64,000 nucleotides of DNA from CAWEWH01 sp963812775 (lineage in GTDB: Bacteria; Pseudomonadota; Alphaproteobacteria; Rhizobiales; Beijerinckiaceae): contig CAWEWH010000007.1 of NCBI GenBank assembly GCA_963812775.1, positions 248,001 to 312,000 on the forward strand, read 5' to 3'. Under the pieces are notes generated by a model. That model saw only the letters and a list, made by a program, of their open reading frames with translations. It searched no databases and was not told where the DNA came from. Both the position numbers and the translations under genes were made by a program. Shown here piece by piece: positions 45,904-56,702 of the stretch (position 1 is the first letter of the stretch; each line of letters opens with the position of its first letter).

Positions 45904-46956
45904 CTACATCAGGAACACGCCCTTGCCGTCGACCTGCTTGTCGAACAGCTTGTAGGCGGCCTCCGCCTCGTCGAGCGTCCAGCGGTGGGTGAAGAGCCGC
46001 TCCACGTCGACCTTGCGCTCGACCGAGAAGCGCGCGCATTCCGCCTGCACGATGTTCGAGAAGGTCCATGAGGCGACGAGCGTCATCTGCCGGCGCAGCA
46101 GGTGCGGACTGACATCGATGGTGACCTGGCCGCCTTCGCCCACGAAGCACATGGTGCCCCACACCTTGGTCGACTTGATGGCGTTGAGCCGTGCCTCGGA
46201 GTTGCTCGACGTGTCGAGGGTGAGGTCGGCATAGCGGCCATGGGTCAGATCCTTGATGGCGGCGACCGGATCGTTGGAACCCGGGTCCACGGTCTCGTCG
46301 GCTCCGAACTCCTTGGAGCGGGCGAGGCGCCTGTCGCTGATGTCGAGGGCAATCACCCGCGCCCCCATCGCCTTGGCGTATTGCGTCGCCGCCAGGCCGA
46401 CCGGCCCTTGGCCGAAGATGGCGATGGTGTCGTTGCCGGACAGCTGCATGCGCCGCAGCGCCCCGTAGGCCGTGCCCGAGCCGCAGGAGACGGCGGCGCC
46501 CGCCGAGAACGACATCTCGTCGGGAAGCGGCACCAAGGTATTGGCCGGCACGCGGAGATAGCGGGCGTGCCCGCCATGCTGGTTGTTGCCGTAGACGGCC
46601 ACCGGCACCTCCTGGCAGAGCTGCTGCCAGCCAGAACGGCAATGATTGCACTGGGTGCAGCCCTGGTAATGGTGGACCATCACGCGCTGGCCGACACGCC
46701 CCTCTTTCTCGCCCACTGCCAACCCGACGGCGGCCACGACGCCGCACGGCTCATGGCCGGCGATCACCGGCCCGGCATTCTGGACGATGCCGGTCGCCGC
46801 CCGCGTCTCGCCCTTCGGCCGCCGGTATTGGTGCAGATCGCTGCCGCACATGCCCGACGCCTTCATCTCGATCACCACGTCGTGGGGGCCGGGGCTCGGA
46901 TCGGGAAATTCCATCAATTCGAGCTCGCGCCCCCCAGTGAAGACCACGCCACGCAT
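45904..46956 (-). CDS. Zinc-dependent alcohol dehydrogenase
   Basis: A 350-residue medium-chain dehydrogenase. The catalytic zinc site is GMCGSDLHQYR with AGHEPCGVV, and the structural zinc cysteines are in GCTQCNHCRSGWQQLCQ. The NAD fingerprint is IAIFGQGPVGLAATQYAKAMGARV. It would oxidise an alcohol or polyol. ATG 46956 is used; it is followed upstream by a 470-bp gene-poor gap. Confidence 0.9.
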   Translation of the reverse strand: MRGVVFTGGRELELMEFPDPSPGPHDVVIEMKASGMCGSDLHQYRRPKGETRAATGIVQNAGPVIAGHEPCGVVAAVGLAVGEKEGRVGQRVMVHHYQGCTQCNHCRSGWQQLCQEVPVAVYGNNQHGGHARYLRVPANTLVPLPDEMSFSAGAAVSCGSGTAYGALRRMQLSGNDTIAIFGQGPVGLAATQYAKAMGARVIALDISDRRLARSKEFGADETVDPGSNDPVAAIKDLTHGRYADLTLDTSSNSEARLNAIKSTKVWGTMCFVGEGGQVTIDVSPHLLRRQMTLVASWTFSNIVQAECARFSVERKVDVERLFTHRWTLDEAEAAYKLFDKQVDGKGVFLM

Positions 46957-47429
46957 GAAAACCCCCTGTCAGGAGACCGCTGTCGGGGGTGATTGTAGGG
47001 AGGGGGCCGGCGGTCTGTCGATGGCGCTGGCGTGCGCGGCGGGGCAGACGCATGAGGGCAGCCCAGGGGCCTGACATAATTGAGCCCGGCAGGAGGTGCC
47101 GTTTCGCACATCGCAAAAGCCCGGTGTGCTTTACGACACACTCATGACCCCCGAGCACTTCAAGGGCGCTGCCGGAAGGTAGCGCCCTTCCCTTAGGGGG
47201 CAGGGAGGGGCGGCTCGCGCCTTAATCGAAATCTTAAGGCGGCTCGCCCATCGTGGGAGCCAAGCGCGGCAAGTGATTCTCGATGACTCACGATTCCACA
47301 TTCGAGCTTCCTGAATTGGCTCTTCAGTCGGTCCGGCACGTTGATTTTGCCTTTCGACAGGCCGATCGGCCAAGGCGAGCAACTCGCTCCGGTCGGCGGG
47401 GCGGGCAGTCGAGTGCCAGGAGTTCAACC
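46957..47429. other. Gene-poor gap
   Basis: No frame here has both a start signal and family-like sequence. The only structure is the hairpin AAGGGCGCT (47162-47170) with AGCGCCCTT (47181-47189), which may terminate transcription. Promoters for the flanking divergent genes must lie here, but I see no clear -35/-10 pair. Confidence 0.5.
47162..47189. terminator. Hairpin, possible terminator
   Basis: A 9-bp perfect stem with a ten-base loop in the gap between divergent genes. The flanking CTTCCCTT is only weakly T-rich, so its role is uncertain. Confidence 0.35.
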
Positions 47430-48173
47430 ATGCAGCTCACCGTGGTCGGCTGCGGCGACGCCTTCGGGTCGGGGGGGCGGTTCAACACCTGCTTCCTGGC
47501 CACCAGCGGCGGCAAGACCCTGGCGCTGGACTTCGGCGCCTCCTCCATGGTGGCGCTGAAGCACCACGGCATCAGCCCCAACGCCATCGACGCGGTGCTG
47601 CTGAGCCACCTGCACGGCGACCATTACGGCGCCCTGCCGTTCCTGCTCCTCGACAGCCAGTTCGACAGCCGCCGCGAAAAACCGTTGACCATCGTCGGCC
47701 CCGAGGGCACCCGGACGCGCGTGCTCGCCCTGATGGAGGCCATGTTTCCCGGTTCGTCGAAGAACAAGTGGCGCTTCCCGTTCGATATCGTCGATCTGCC
47801 CTGCCGGACCCGCCATAGCCTTGCGGGCTTCGACATCGAGACCATCGAGGTGGTGCATCCCTCGGGCGCCCCGCCGACCGGATTGCGGGTCAGCGACGGC
47901 AAGCGCATGCTCGCCTTTTCGGGCGACACCCAGTGGACCGACGCGCTGGTCGACATCGCGGTCGGCGCCGACCTCTTCATCACGGAATGCTACCGCTTCG
48001 ACACGCCGGCCCCCTATCACCTCGACTTCAAGACCATCGAGGAAAACCGCGCCCGGCTGAGCGCCAAGTCGATCCTCCTCACGCATCTGGGCGCGGCCAT
48101 GCTGCCCCACGTCAAGACGGCCGAGGCGGCCGGCTACCAAGTCGCGAACGACGGGATGGTCGTGAAAGTCTGA
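47430..48173 (+). CDS. Metallo-beta-lactamase-fold hydrolase
   Basis: A 247-residue RNase Z/phnP-like MBL protein. The zinc motif is LLSHLHGDHYGALPF (HxHxDH), a later ligand aspartate is in FSGDTQWTDAL, and the final histidine in LLTHLGAAM. GDAFGSGGRFNTCFLATSGGKTLALDFGASS at the start is typical of cyclic phosphodiesterase/RNase Z-like members. The substrate is unknown. CAGGAG eight bases before ATG 47430 supports the start over the longer frame. Confidence 0.85.
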   Translation: MQLTVVGCGDAFGSGGRFNTCFLATSGGKTLALDFGASSMVALKHHGISPNAIDAVLLSHLHGDHYGALPFLLLDSQFDSRREKPLTIVGPEGTRTRVLALMEAMFPGSSKNKWRFPFDIVDLPCRTRHSLAGFDIETIEVVHPSGAPPTGLRVSDGKRMLAFSGDTQWTDALVDIAVGADLFITECYRFDTPAPYHLDFKTIEENRARLSAKSILLTHLGAAMLPHVKTAEAAGYQVANDGMVVKV

Positions 48174-48208
48174 GCCTGGCCCGCGGCCGGCTTTGCCCGC
48201 GACCGGCG

Positions 48209-48763
48209 CTATTCGCCTTCCCAATAGCCGGCGTCCTCACCCTGGCGATGCAAGCCGCGGATCAGGGTCGGCCTGCCGTCGGCATCCTGGAACAGGCCGC
48301 CAAAGGCGATCTTGCCGGTGCGTGGATATTCGATGATGTCGGTCTCCTCGAAGGTCGACACCGCAAGGATCGTCAGGTCCTTGTCGCCTGACGTGTTCTT
48401 GAGCTGATGGGCGGTCTCCGGCCCGCCCGGCGGGCACGCGATGAAGTCTCCAACCCGCACCGGCCACGTCTCTTCGCCGACACGCAACTCCCCGTCGCCT
48501 TCGAGGACCAGGAACATCTCTTCGTTCACCCGGTGATTGTGCAGCGGGTAGGCGCATTTTCCCGGCGCGATGGCAGTGACGTTATAGCCAAGCTTCTTGG
48601 CGCCGATCCTCTGCGCCACATCGGCCTTGCGGGCCTCGAAACCCTCCGGCGGCTTCTCGTCGGGCGGAAAGCCCTTGCTCCACGGCTCGAACCGCAATTC
48701 GTCGAGATTGACGATCGGGCGAGACGCCGAATGGGACATCGGCTGTGGCTGGGCCTGGGACAT
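48209..48763 (-). CDS. Cupin domain protein
   Basis: A 184-residue single-cupin protein. Motif 1 is YPLHNHRVNEEMFLVLEGDGEL with the metal ligands H, H and E, and motif 2 is PPGGPETAHQLKNTSG with the last histidine. It may be a metal-dependent isomerase or dioxygenase, or a sugar/ligand-binding protein. ATG 48763 and 48739 are both possible; neither has a clear ribosome site, and the longer frame to 48925 is not family-like. It follows the dehydrogenase gene at 49057 after 293 bp of unassigned sequence. Confidence 0.8.
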   Translation of the reverse strand: MSQAQPQPMSHSASRPIVNLDELRFEPWSKGFPPDEKPPEGFEARKADVAQRIGAKKLGYNVTAIAPGKCAYPLHNHRVNEEMFLVLEGDGELRVGEETWPVRVGDFIACPPGGPETAHQLKNTSGDKDLTILAVSTFEETDIIEYPRTGKIAFGGLFQDADGRPTLIRGLHRQGEDAGYWEGE

Positions 48764-49056
48764 CGATCGCGACACGGCCGCCTCCTTGGCTTGTCTGCTG
48801 CTCCCGAAGCAAACGATGCAATGCGCTTGCTGTTCCGCCCGCGGCTCGTCACCGACCAGAGTGGCCGCTCCGCCGCCACGTACAAGCCCTCCACATGATT
48901 CGTCTCGAACTGTCTCGGTGCTCAACGCGGCGCTGCGCCGCGCAGCCTTGCCGACGGGCGCTTCCCATCGGGCTCGCGCACGGCGTGAAGTTGCTGCGCG
49001 GCGGCCCCGCAGGAATTTGGCTGTTCACCCTCCTCGCCGAGGGGAGGGTAGCGCGC

Positions 49057-49938
49057 TCACCGCTCCAGTCGCGCAATGAGGCTCGACGTGTCCCAACGCT
49101 TGCCGCCCATCGCCTGCACCTCGGCATAGAACTGATCGACCAGGGCCGTGACCGGCAGCTTGGCGCCATTGCGTCGGGCTTCGGCCAGGCAGATGCCGAG
49201 GTCCTTGCGCATCCAGTCGACCGCGAAGCCGAAATCGAACTTGCCCTCGTTCATCGTCTTGTAGCGGTTCTCCATCTGCCAGGACTGCGCCGCGCCCTTG
49301 GAGATGGTGGCGACCACCTCCTCGACATTGAGGCCGGCCTTCTTGGCGAAATGGACGGCCTCTGACAGCCCCTGCACCAGCCCGGCGATGCAGATCTGGT
49401 TGACCATCTTGGTGAGCTGGCCCGAGCCGGCCGGACCGAGCAGCCGGCAGGCGCGCGCAAAGCTCATGATCACCGGCTCGGCCTTGGCGAACACCGCCGG
49501 GCCGCCGCCGCACATGACGGTGAGCTGGCCGTTCTCGGCTCCCGCCTGGCCGCCCGACACCGGCGCGTCGATGAAGCCGAAACCCTTTGCCTTGGCGGCG
49601 GCGGCGAGCTCGCGCGCCACGTCGGCCGAAGCCGTCGTGTGGTCGATGAAGATGGCGCCGGCCTTCATGCCCGCGAAGGCGCCCTCTGCCCCGAGCGCGA
49701 CCTGCCGCAGGTCGTCGTCGTTGCCGACGCAGCAGAACACCATGTCCTGGCCGTTCGCTGCCGCCTTGGGGGTCGCTGCGGCGCGCCCGCCGTTCTCCTT
49801 GACCCAGCGCTCGGCCTTGGCGGCGGTGCGATTATAGACGGTGACGTTGTGGCCCTTCTGCTTCAGGTGCCGCGCCATGGGATAGCCCATGACGCCGAGG
49901 CCCAAGAACGCGACATTCAAGGACGCGGCATCCGCCAT
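49057..49938 (-). CDS. 3-hydroxyisobutyrate dehydrogenase-like oxidoreductase
   Basis: A 293-residue beta-hydroxyacid dehydrogenase. NVAFLGLGVMGYPMARHLKQKGH is the NAD(P) site with an arginine two strands later (VYNRTAAKAE), pointing to NADP preference. DAPVSGGQAGAENGQL is the substrate loop and GSGQLTKMVNQ holds the catalytic lysine. GLYR/tartronate-semialdehyde reductase relatives are possible. It is divergent from the sarcosine-oxidase-like gene (151 bp) and may share its control region. Confidence 0.88.
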   Translation of the reverse strand: MADAASLNVAFLGLGVMGYPMARHLKQKGHNVTVYNRTAAKAERWVKENGGRAAATPKAAANGQDMVFCCVGNDDDLRQVALGAEGAFAGMKAGAIFIDHTTASADVARELAAAAKAKGFGFIDAPVSGGQAGAENGQLTVMCGGGPAVFAKAEPVIMSFARACRLLGPAGSGQLTKMVNQICIAGLVQGLSEAVHFAKKAGLNVEEVVATISKGAAQSWQMENRYKTMNEGKFDFGFAVDWMRKDLGICLAEARRNGAKLPVTALVDQFYAEVQAMGGKRWDTSSLIARLER

Positions 49939-50089
49939 GATCTTCTCCGTTGGGTGGGCGCGGCTGTTGCCGCGGTTGGATCAATGCCTTCCATAGCGGT
50001 CGCCTGCCGCGCTGCCAAATGAGGGCGCCGCAACCGCCTATGCGTCCGCGGGGGCTGGCCGGTCCGAGCTTGGCCGCTACAATGTCCGC

Positions 50090-51229
50090 ATGGGCAAATC
50101 CTACGACGTGATTGTCGTCGGCATCGGCGGCATGGGGTCGGCCACCTGCTGGCAGCTGGCGCGGCGCGGCCAACGCGTCCTCGGCATCGAGCGCTTCGAC
50201 ATCGGCCACGCCAACGGCTCGTCGCACGGCGTCAACCGCATCATCCGCCTCGCTTATTACGAGCACCCGGACTACGTGCCGTTGCTCAAGCGCGCCTACG
50301 GGGCTTGGCGGGAGACCGAAACGGCCTTCGGCGAGCAATTGCTCTACATTACCGGCTCCATCGACGCGGGGCCCGAAGGTTCGCGCGTCTTGACGGGCTC
50401 GCTCGCATCGTGCGCCGCGCACGACCTCGAGCACGAGGCGATGGACGGCGCAGCCGTCGGGCGCCGTTTCCCCGGCTGGCAATTGCCGACCGGCTACCGC
50501 GCCAATTTTCAACCGGATGGCGGCTTCGTCGCCTCGGAGCGCGCCATTAATGCCCATGTCATGCTGGCCATGGCGGCCGGCGCCGATATTCATGCCCGCG
50601 AGACGGTGACCGGCTTTGAGGTGCACGGCGGCGGCGTGCGCGTCACCACAGCGGCCGGCACCTACGAGGCCGGGCGTCTCGTCCTGTCGGCCGGCGCATG
50701 GATCGGCGATCTCGTGCCCGCGCTGCGCACGCAGGCGGTGGCCGAGCGGCAAGTTCTCGGCTGGTTCGCGCCGCGCACGCCGGCGCATTTTGCGCCCGGC
50801 GCCTTCCCGGTCGGCATCATCGAGAGCGAGCACGGTCACTATTATGTGCTGCCGCAATGGGGCCAGCCAGGCGTCAAGATCGGCCGCTACCACCACCTCA
50901 ATGAAAGCGGCCACGCCGATGCGCTGTCGCGGCAGACGGGACCGGCCGACACTTTCGCGCTGCGCCGCGGCCTGCGCGCCTTCTTCCCCGATGCCGACGG
51001 GCCCGTCCTGTCGCTGCGCGCCTGCCTTTTCACCAACACGCCCGACGAGCACTTCATCATCGACACGTTGCCGGGCGTGCCGGAGGTGATCGTCGCCTCT
51101 CCCTGCTCGGGCCACGGCTTCAAGTTCGCCAGCGTCATCGGCGAGATCCTCGCCGATCTCGCGACCGGCCGCTCGCCTCCCTTCGATCTCTCGCTGTTCG
51201 GGCTCGACCGCTTGGCGGCCGCCGCTTGA
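50090..51229 (+). CDS. Monomeric sarcosine oxidase / N-methyl-L-tryptophan oxidase family
   Basis: A 379-residue flavoprotein. The FAD motif VIVVGIGGMGSATCWQLARRG is at the N-terminus, GSSHGVNRIIRLAYYEHPDYVPL is the family-specific loop, and the covalent flavin attachment cysteine is in SPCSGHGFKFASVIGEILADL. It would demethylate an N-methyl amino acid, releasing formaldehyde and hydrogen peroxide. ATG 50090 is used. A DMT exporter gene starts 34 bp downstream. Confidence 0.9.
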   Translation: MGKSYDVIVVGIGGMGSATCWQLARRGQRVLGIERFDIGHANGSSHGVNRIIRLAYYEHPDYVPLLKRAYGAWRETETAFGEQLLYITGSIDAGPEGSRVLTGSLASCAAHDLEHEAMDGAAVGRRFPGWQLPTGYRANFQPDGGFVASERAINAHVMLAMAAGADIHARETVTGFEVHGGGVRVTTAAGTYEAGRLVLSAGAWIGDLVPALRTQAVAERQVLGWFAPRTPAHFAPGAFPVGIIESEHGHYYVLPQWGQPGVKIGRYHHLNESGHADALSRQTGPADTFALRRGLRAFFPDADGPVLSLRACLFTNTPDEHFIIDTLPGVPEVIVASPCSGHGFKFASVIGEILADLATGRSPPFDLSLFGLDRLAAAA

Positions 51230-51262
51230 CGGTTCTCACCGCCGCCTGACCTGGAGCGCGCC

Positions 51263-52159
51263 TTGGCCTCGCCCGCCGAAAATCGCCGCGGCATCCTTGC
51301 CATGCTGGCCGGCATGGCCTCCTTCGTGGTCACTGACAGCTGCGTGAAGCTGGCCACCGCCGACTTGCCGGTGGGCGAGATCATCGCCCTGCGCGGCATC
51401 TTCTCCATTGCCTGCACGGTGGCGATCGTCGTGGCGCTGGACGAGTGGCAGTACGTCCGCGCCGCCGTCGCGCCGCTGGTCGTCGGCCGTGGCCTGCTCG
51501 AGGCCGTCGTGGCCATCACCTATATCAGCGCGCTCGCGCATCTGCCCCTCGCCAACATCACGGCCATCCTGCAGGCGGCGCCCATCATCCTGACGGTCGT
51601 CGCCGTCCTCGCCGGTATCGAGCGCGTCGGCTGGCGGCGCTGGCTCGCCATCCTGGCGGGCTTCGCGGGCGTTCTCGTCATCGTGCGGCCAGGCGTGGCG
51701 GGCTTCACCGCCTGGTCGCTGCTGGCGCTGCTGTCGACCTTGATCCTCGCCGTCCGTGATCTCGCGACGCGCCGCATCCAGGCTGCCGCGCCTTCCTCGG
51801 TCATCACGCTGGCCACGACGGTGGCGGTGGCCGTCGTCGGCCTGGTCATGAGCGCGGCCGAGACATGGCGCATGCCGACGCCGACCCAGATACTCTACGT
51901 GGCGCTTGCCGGTGTGGCGGTTTCGTTCGGCAATTTCTGCGTCGTCGTGGCCTTCCGGGGAAGCGACATCGCGGTCGTGTCGCCGTTCCGCTACAGCATC
52001 ATCGTGTGGGCGATCCTGGCGGGCTTCGTGGTGTTCGGCGACCGTCCGGACCTGCCGGCCCTTGCCGGCATCCTGCTCATCGGCGGCAGCGGCTTCTACA
52101 CGCTGCGGCACGAGCGCGAGCGTGCCCGTGCCGCAGCCCTCGCGGCTCAGCAGGAATAG
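51263..52159 (+). CDS. EamA (DMT) family transporter
   Basis: A 298-residue protein with ten hydrophobic helices in two EamA repeats (GRGLLEAVVAITYISALAHLPLANITAILQAAPI; FRGSDIAVVSPFRYSIIVWAILAGFVVFGDRPD). Probable exporter of a metabolite or amino acid. The start is TTG 51263 with GGAG just upstream; ATG 51302 would cut into the first helix. It may be co-transcribed with the oxidase gene before it. The 215-bp gap that follows holds only an inverted repeat TTCCCCT/AGGGGAA (52191-52228). Confidence 0.85.
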   Translation: MASPAENRRGILAMLAGMASFVVTDSCVKLATADLPVGEIIALRGIFSIACTVAIVVALDEWQYVRAAVAPLVVGRGLLEAVVAITYISALAHLPLANITAILQAAPIILTVVAVLAGIERVGWRRWLAILAGFAGVLVIVRPGVAGFTAWSLLALLSTLILAVRDLATRRIQAAAPSSVITLATTVAVAVVGLVMSAAETWRMPTPTQILYVALAGVAVSFGNFCVVVAFRGSDIAVVSPFRYSIIVWAILAGFVVFGDRPDLPALAGILLIGGSGFYTLRHERERARAAALAAQQE

Positions 52160-52374
52160 GGCGAAACGTCCGTCGGCTGGACGCGCTTGTTTCCCCTTAT
52201 GGGATCGGTTACGAGAACCCCAGGGGAACAGAAATTCCGCTTCGAGCTCGGCTCGAGACGGGAGGGGCACATGGCATTCGACCCATTGCCGCAATGGCAG
52301 TGGCGAAACTCGCGACCGGGCGTCTTCGCTTCGAAGCCGACATCGACGAGCAAGCGCTCCCGCGGAGCCCGCCA

Positions 52375-52985
52375 ATGATGACCGGCTGGATGCTGCTGTT
52401 CTGGGTCGCCGGCGCCATGATCGTCATCCTGGTCGTCGCGCTTAACTTCTATCGCCAACTCCTGCCGCTCACCGCGCCGATCGACCGGATGAACGATTGG
52501 TTCGGCACCATCGCCAACTGGCTCGTGCTCATCGCGGCGCTGATCAGCGCCGGCAATGCCTCCATCCGCTATATCTTCAGCAACAGCTCGAACGCCTGGC
52601 TGGAAGTGCAGTGGTACATGTTCGCCGGCATGGTGCTGCTCGGCGGTGCCTACACGCTCAAGGTCAACGAGCATGTCCGCGTCGATCTCATTTATGGCTG
52701 GGTATCGGAACGCACGCGTCTGTGGATCGATCTGCTCGGCGGCGTCATCTTCCTGCTGCCCATGTGCGTCGTGCTGATCTACTTCACCTGGCCCTGGTTC
52801 ATTGAATCGTTCCGCATCGGCGAAGGCTCGAACAACGCCGGGGGACTGATGCGTTGGCCGGTGAAGCTGCTCCTGCCGGTCGGCTTCACGTTGCTGGCCC
52901 TGCAAGGCCTTTCGGAAATCATCAAGCGGGCGGCCGCGCTCAACGGCGGCTACCAGCTCAAGTACAAGTACGAAACGCCCCTGCA

Positions 52986-52989
<4 letters not shown>
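52375..52989 (+). CDS. dctQ: TRAP transporter small permease (DctQ)
   Basis: A 204-residue four-helix DctQ subunit. NASIRYIFSNSSNAWLEVQWYMFAGMVLLGGAYTLKVNEHVRVDLIYG is the conserved DctQ core. Pairs of ATG at 52375/52378 follow GGAG. Its stop overlaps the dctM start as ATGA, so the two membrane subunits are translated together. Confidence 0.9.
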
Positions 52990-54407
<1,418 letters not shown>

Positions 54408-54431
54408 GTCGGGCGTGCCTGCGCGACAAAC

Positions 54432-54465
54432 AAAAACCCCGGCGCGAGCGCCGGGGTTTTTCTTG
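54432..54465. terminator. Bidirectional intrinsic terminator
   Basis: AAAAACCCCGGCG, a short loop, and CGCCGGGGTTTTT form a symmetric stem with A-run and T-run, able to end both the dctM and the convergent binding-protein transcripts. Confidence 0.92.
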
Positions 54466-54488
54466 GTAACGGTGTGCCGCTGGAGCGA

Positions 54489-55577
54489 TCAGCCCCTTGT
54501 GCGGGCGCGGATCATGAAGTTGTCGTAGGTGTATTCCGCCACCTGCCACCACAGGTACTCGTCGTTGCGGAACTCGGCCACGCTGTCATAGACGCGCTTG
54601 AAGTCGGCGTTCTTGGCCGAGGTCTCGGCATAGAGCTCGTTGGCCGCCTTGTAACAGGCCTCCATGACCTCTTGCGGGAAGGCCTGGATCTTGGTGCCGC
54701 CGCGGAACAGCGACTTCAGCGCCGCCGGGTTCTTGGCGTCGTATTTGGCCATCATCTCGACATTGGCGTAGCCACAGGCGGCATTGAGGATGGCCTGGTA
54801 ATTCTTCGGCAGCTCGTTCCACTTCGCGAGGTTGATCATCGTGTGGAGCATCGGGCCGCCTTCCCACCAGCCGGGGTAATAATAATACTGGGCGACCTTG
54901 TGGAAGCCGAGCTTCTCGTCGTCATAGGGGCCGACCCATTCGGCCGCGTCGATGGTGCCTTTCTCGAGCGCCGGATAGATGTCGCCGCCGGCGATCTGCT
55001 GCGGCACCACACCGAGCTTCACCAGCACCTGCCCGGCGAAGCCGCCGATGCGGAACTTGAGCCCCTGGAAATCGGCAGTGGTCTTGATCTCCTTGCGGAA
55101 GAAGCCGCCCATCTGGCAACCGGTATTGCCGGCCAGCACGGCGTAGACGTTGTACTTCTTGTAGAACTCGTTCATCAGGTCGGCGCCACCGCCGAAATAC
55201 CACCAAGCGTTCTGCTGGCGCGCATTGAGGCCGAACGGAATGGCGGTGCCGAACGCGAAGGTCGGGTCCTTGCCGATATAATAGTAGGACGCGGTGTGGC
55301 ACATCTCGACGGTGCCGTTCTGCGCCGCGTCGAGGGCTTGCAGGCCCGGCACGATCTCACCGGACGCGAACGGCGTCACCTGGAACTTTCCGTCGGTCGC
55401 CTCGGCGCAGAATTTGGAAATGGTTTCAGCGCCGCCGAAGAGCGTATCGAGCGACTTCGGGAAGCTCGATGTGAGGCGCCATTTCACCTCCGGCAACGAT
55501 TGGGCGACAGCCGGCGCGGCGACCGCGCTCGCCGCGAGCCCGAGGCCGGCGGTCTGAATGAATTGACGACGCTTCAT
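54489..55577 (-). CDS. dctP: TRAP transporter solute-binding protein (DctP, TakP-like)
   Basis: A 362-residue periplasmic receptor with a Tat-like signal (MKRRQFIQTAGLGLAASAVA ... AQS). WRLTSSFPKSLDTLFGGAETISKF, AWWYFGGGADLMNEFYKKY, QGLKFRIGGFAGQVLVKLG and GPYDDEKLGFHKVAQYYYYPGWWEGG are typical of the TakP (alpha-keto acid) group, so a 2-oxoacid is the likely ligand. Residues around GFAGQ and EWVGPYDDE line the binding site in that group. It should feed DctQM encoded convergently. Confidence 0.9.
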   Translation of the reverse strand: MKRRQFIQTAGLGLAASAVAAPAVAQSLPEVKWRLTSSFPKSLDTLFGGAETISKFCAEATDGKFQVTPFASGEIVPGLQALDAAQNGTVEMCHTASYYYIGKDPTFAFGTAIPFGLNARQQNAWWYFGGGADLMNEFYKKYNVYAVLAGNTGCQMGGFFRKEIKTTADFQGLKFRIGGFAGQVLVKLGVVPQQIAGGDIYPALEKGTIDAAEWVGPYDDEKLGFHKVAQYYYYPGWWEGGPMLHTMINLAKWNELPKNYQAILNAACGYANVEMMAKYDAKNPAALKSLFRGGTKIQAFPQEVMEACYKAANELYAETSAKNADFKRVYDSVAEFRNDEYLWWQVAEYTYDNFMIRARTRG

Positions 55578-55709
55578 AAGCGAAATCCTCCCTGGAATGG
55601 TTACTGCGCGCCGTTCCGAGCCGGCGGCCGACTGGCGGTCTTGAAGCAGGAATCAGGGGTGGGGCGCAACCGAAAAGGCGGGCGATTTGGCCGAATGGCT
55701 AAGGTCGGC

Positions 55710-56693
55710 CTACCGCCTCGGAACCGGTCGGGGCAGGTCCTCGCTCGAAAGGCTCGCCAGGAACGCGACAAGGGCGGAGCGCTCGGCGTCCGAAAGGGGC
55801 GGGCGCAGCTTCGGCGTGGCGGCCCCTAGCGCGTCGACGTGCCGAGCCAAAGTCTCGGCCAAGGTGGCAGCCGAGCCGTCGTGAAAATACGGCCCGCTCC
55901 ACAGCAATTCGCGCAAAGTCGGCGTCCTGAGGGCCGACGCATCCGCAAAGCCGGTGGCTTGCACGCGATCGTCGGTGAAGCGCCAGCCCTGGTGGCACTC
56001 GGCGCAGCCGGCCTTGCCGGCAAACAGCCTGAGCCCGGCGAGCTCGGTTTCGCTCAGCGCGTCCGCCTTGCCGCCCACCCATCGATCGAAGCGCGTCGCC
56101 GGCGACACGATGGTGCGCACATAGGCGGCGAGCGCCCGGGCAATGACGCGCTCGTGAACGTCGCCGTCGCCCGGGAAGGCGTCCGTGAAGGCGCCGGCCA
56201 GGACGACATCGCGCTTCAGCCGCGCCACGATCACCGGCCATTCGCCGCCCATCTCGCGGGTATGGACGACGGGCATCAGCACCTGGTCCTCGAGGCGGAT
56301 GTCGCGGCCCTCCCAGCCGAAGCGCTTGGCGAAGGCGAGGTTCCACAAGGCCGGCGTGTTGCGCTCGAGCGTGTCGCCGGCAAAGCCGACGGCCCGCTGG
56401 CGCGGGTCGGCGAAGGCAAGGCCGTGATAGTGGCAGCTCTCGCAGGCAAAGTTCTCGTCGCGCGACAGGCGCTTGTCGCGAAACAGCTTCAAGCCGAGGG
56501 CGGCGCGCTTGGCGAAGCCGGCGTCCGGCTCATCGGGCACCGGCGCGTCGAGGGGCGGGCGCGCGAAGGCGGCGCGCAAGGCGGCATCGTCGGTCGGCGA
56601 TTGGGCGAGACCAGACGTTGCAATCGACAATGCAGCGGCAAGCAGCAGCGACGCCGCAAGAGAGGTGAAGTGACGTGCTTGCCGGCGCATCAT
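55710..56693 (-). CDS. Di-haem cytochrome c peroxidase / MauG family
   Basis: A 327-residue periplasmic protein with a signal peptide (residues 1-30, LLLAAALSIATSGLAQ). Two c-type haem sites are ENFACESCHYHGLAF and GKAGCAECHQGWRF. AFADPRQRAVG, RNTPALWNLAF and GPYFHDGSAATLAETLARH are shared with bacterial cytochrome c peroxidases and MauG. It would reduce hydrogen peroxide or oxidise a partner protein. It lies 10 bp upstream of the 5' side of no other gene; Mrp starts beyond it on the same strand and ends at 56703. Confidence 0.9.
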   Translation of the reverse strand: MMRRQARHFTSLAASLLLAAALSIATSGLAQSPTDDAALRAAFARPPLDAPVPDEPDAGFAKRAALGLKLFRDKRLSRDENFACESCHYHGLAFADPRQRAVGFAGDTLERNTPALWNLAFAKRFGWEGRDIRLEDQVLMPVVHTREMGGEWPVIVARLKRDVVLAGAFTDAFPGDGDVHERVIARALAAYVRTIVSPATRFDRWVGGKADALSETELAGLRLFAGKAGCAECHQGWRFTDDRVQATGFADASALRTPTLRELLWSGPYFHDGSAATLAETLARHVDALGAATPKLRPPLSDAERSALVAFLASLSSEDLPRPVPRR

Positions 56694-56702
56694 TCGGCCC
56701 CA

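Noticed and set aside
46957..47429. Coding frames in the gap between the alcohol dehydrogenase and the MBL-fold gene
   Set aside because: Open frames exist on both strands but none has a ribosome site or recognisable sequence, and they overlap a hairpin.
51865..52374. Upstream extension of the TRAP small permease
   Set aside because: The frame is open through the end of the EamA gene, but the permease helices begin after ATG 52375, which has a ribosome site.
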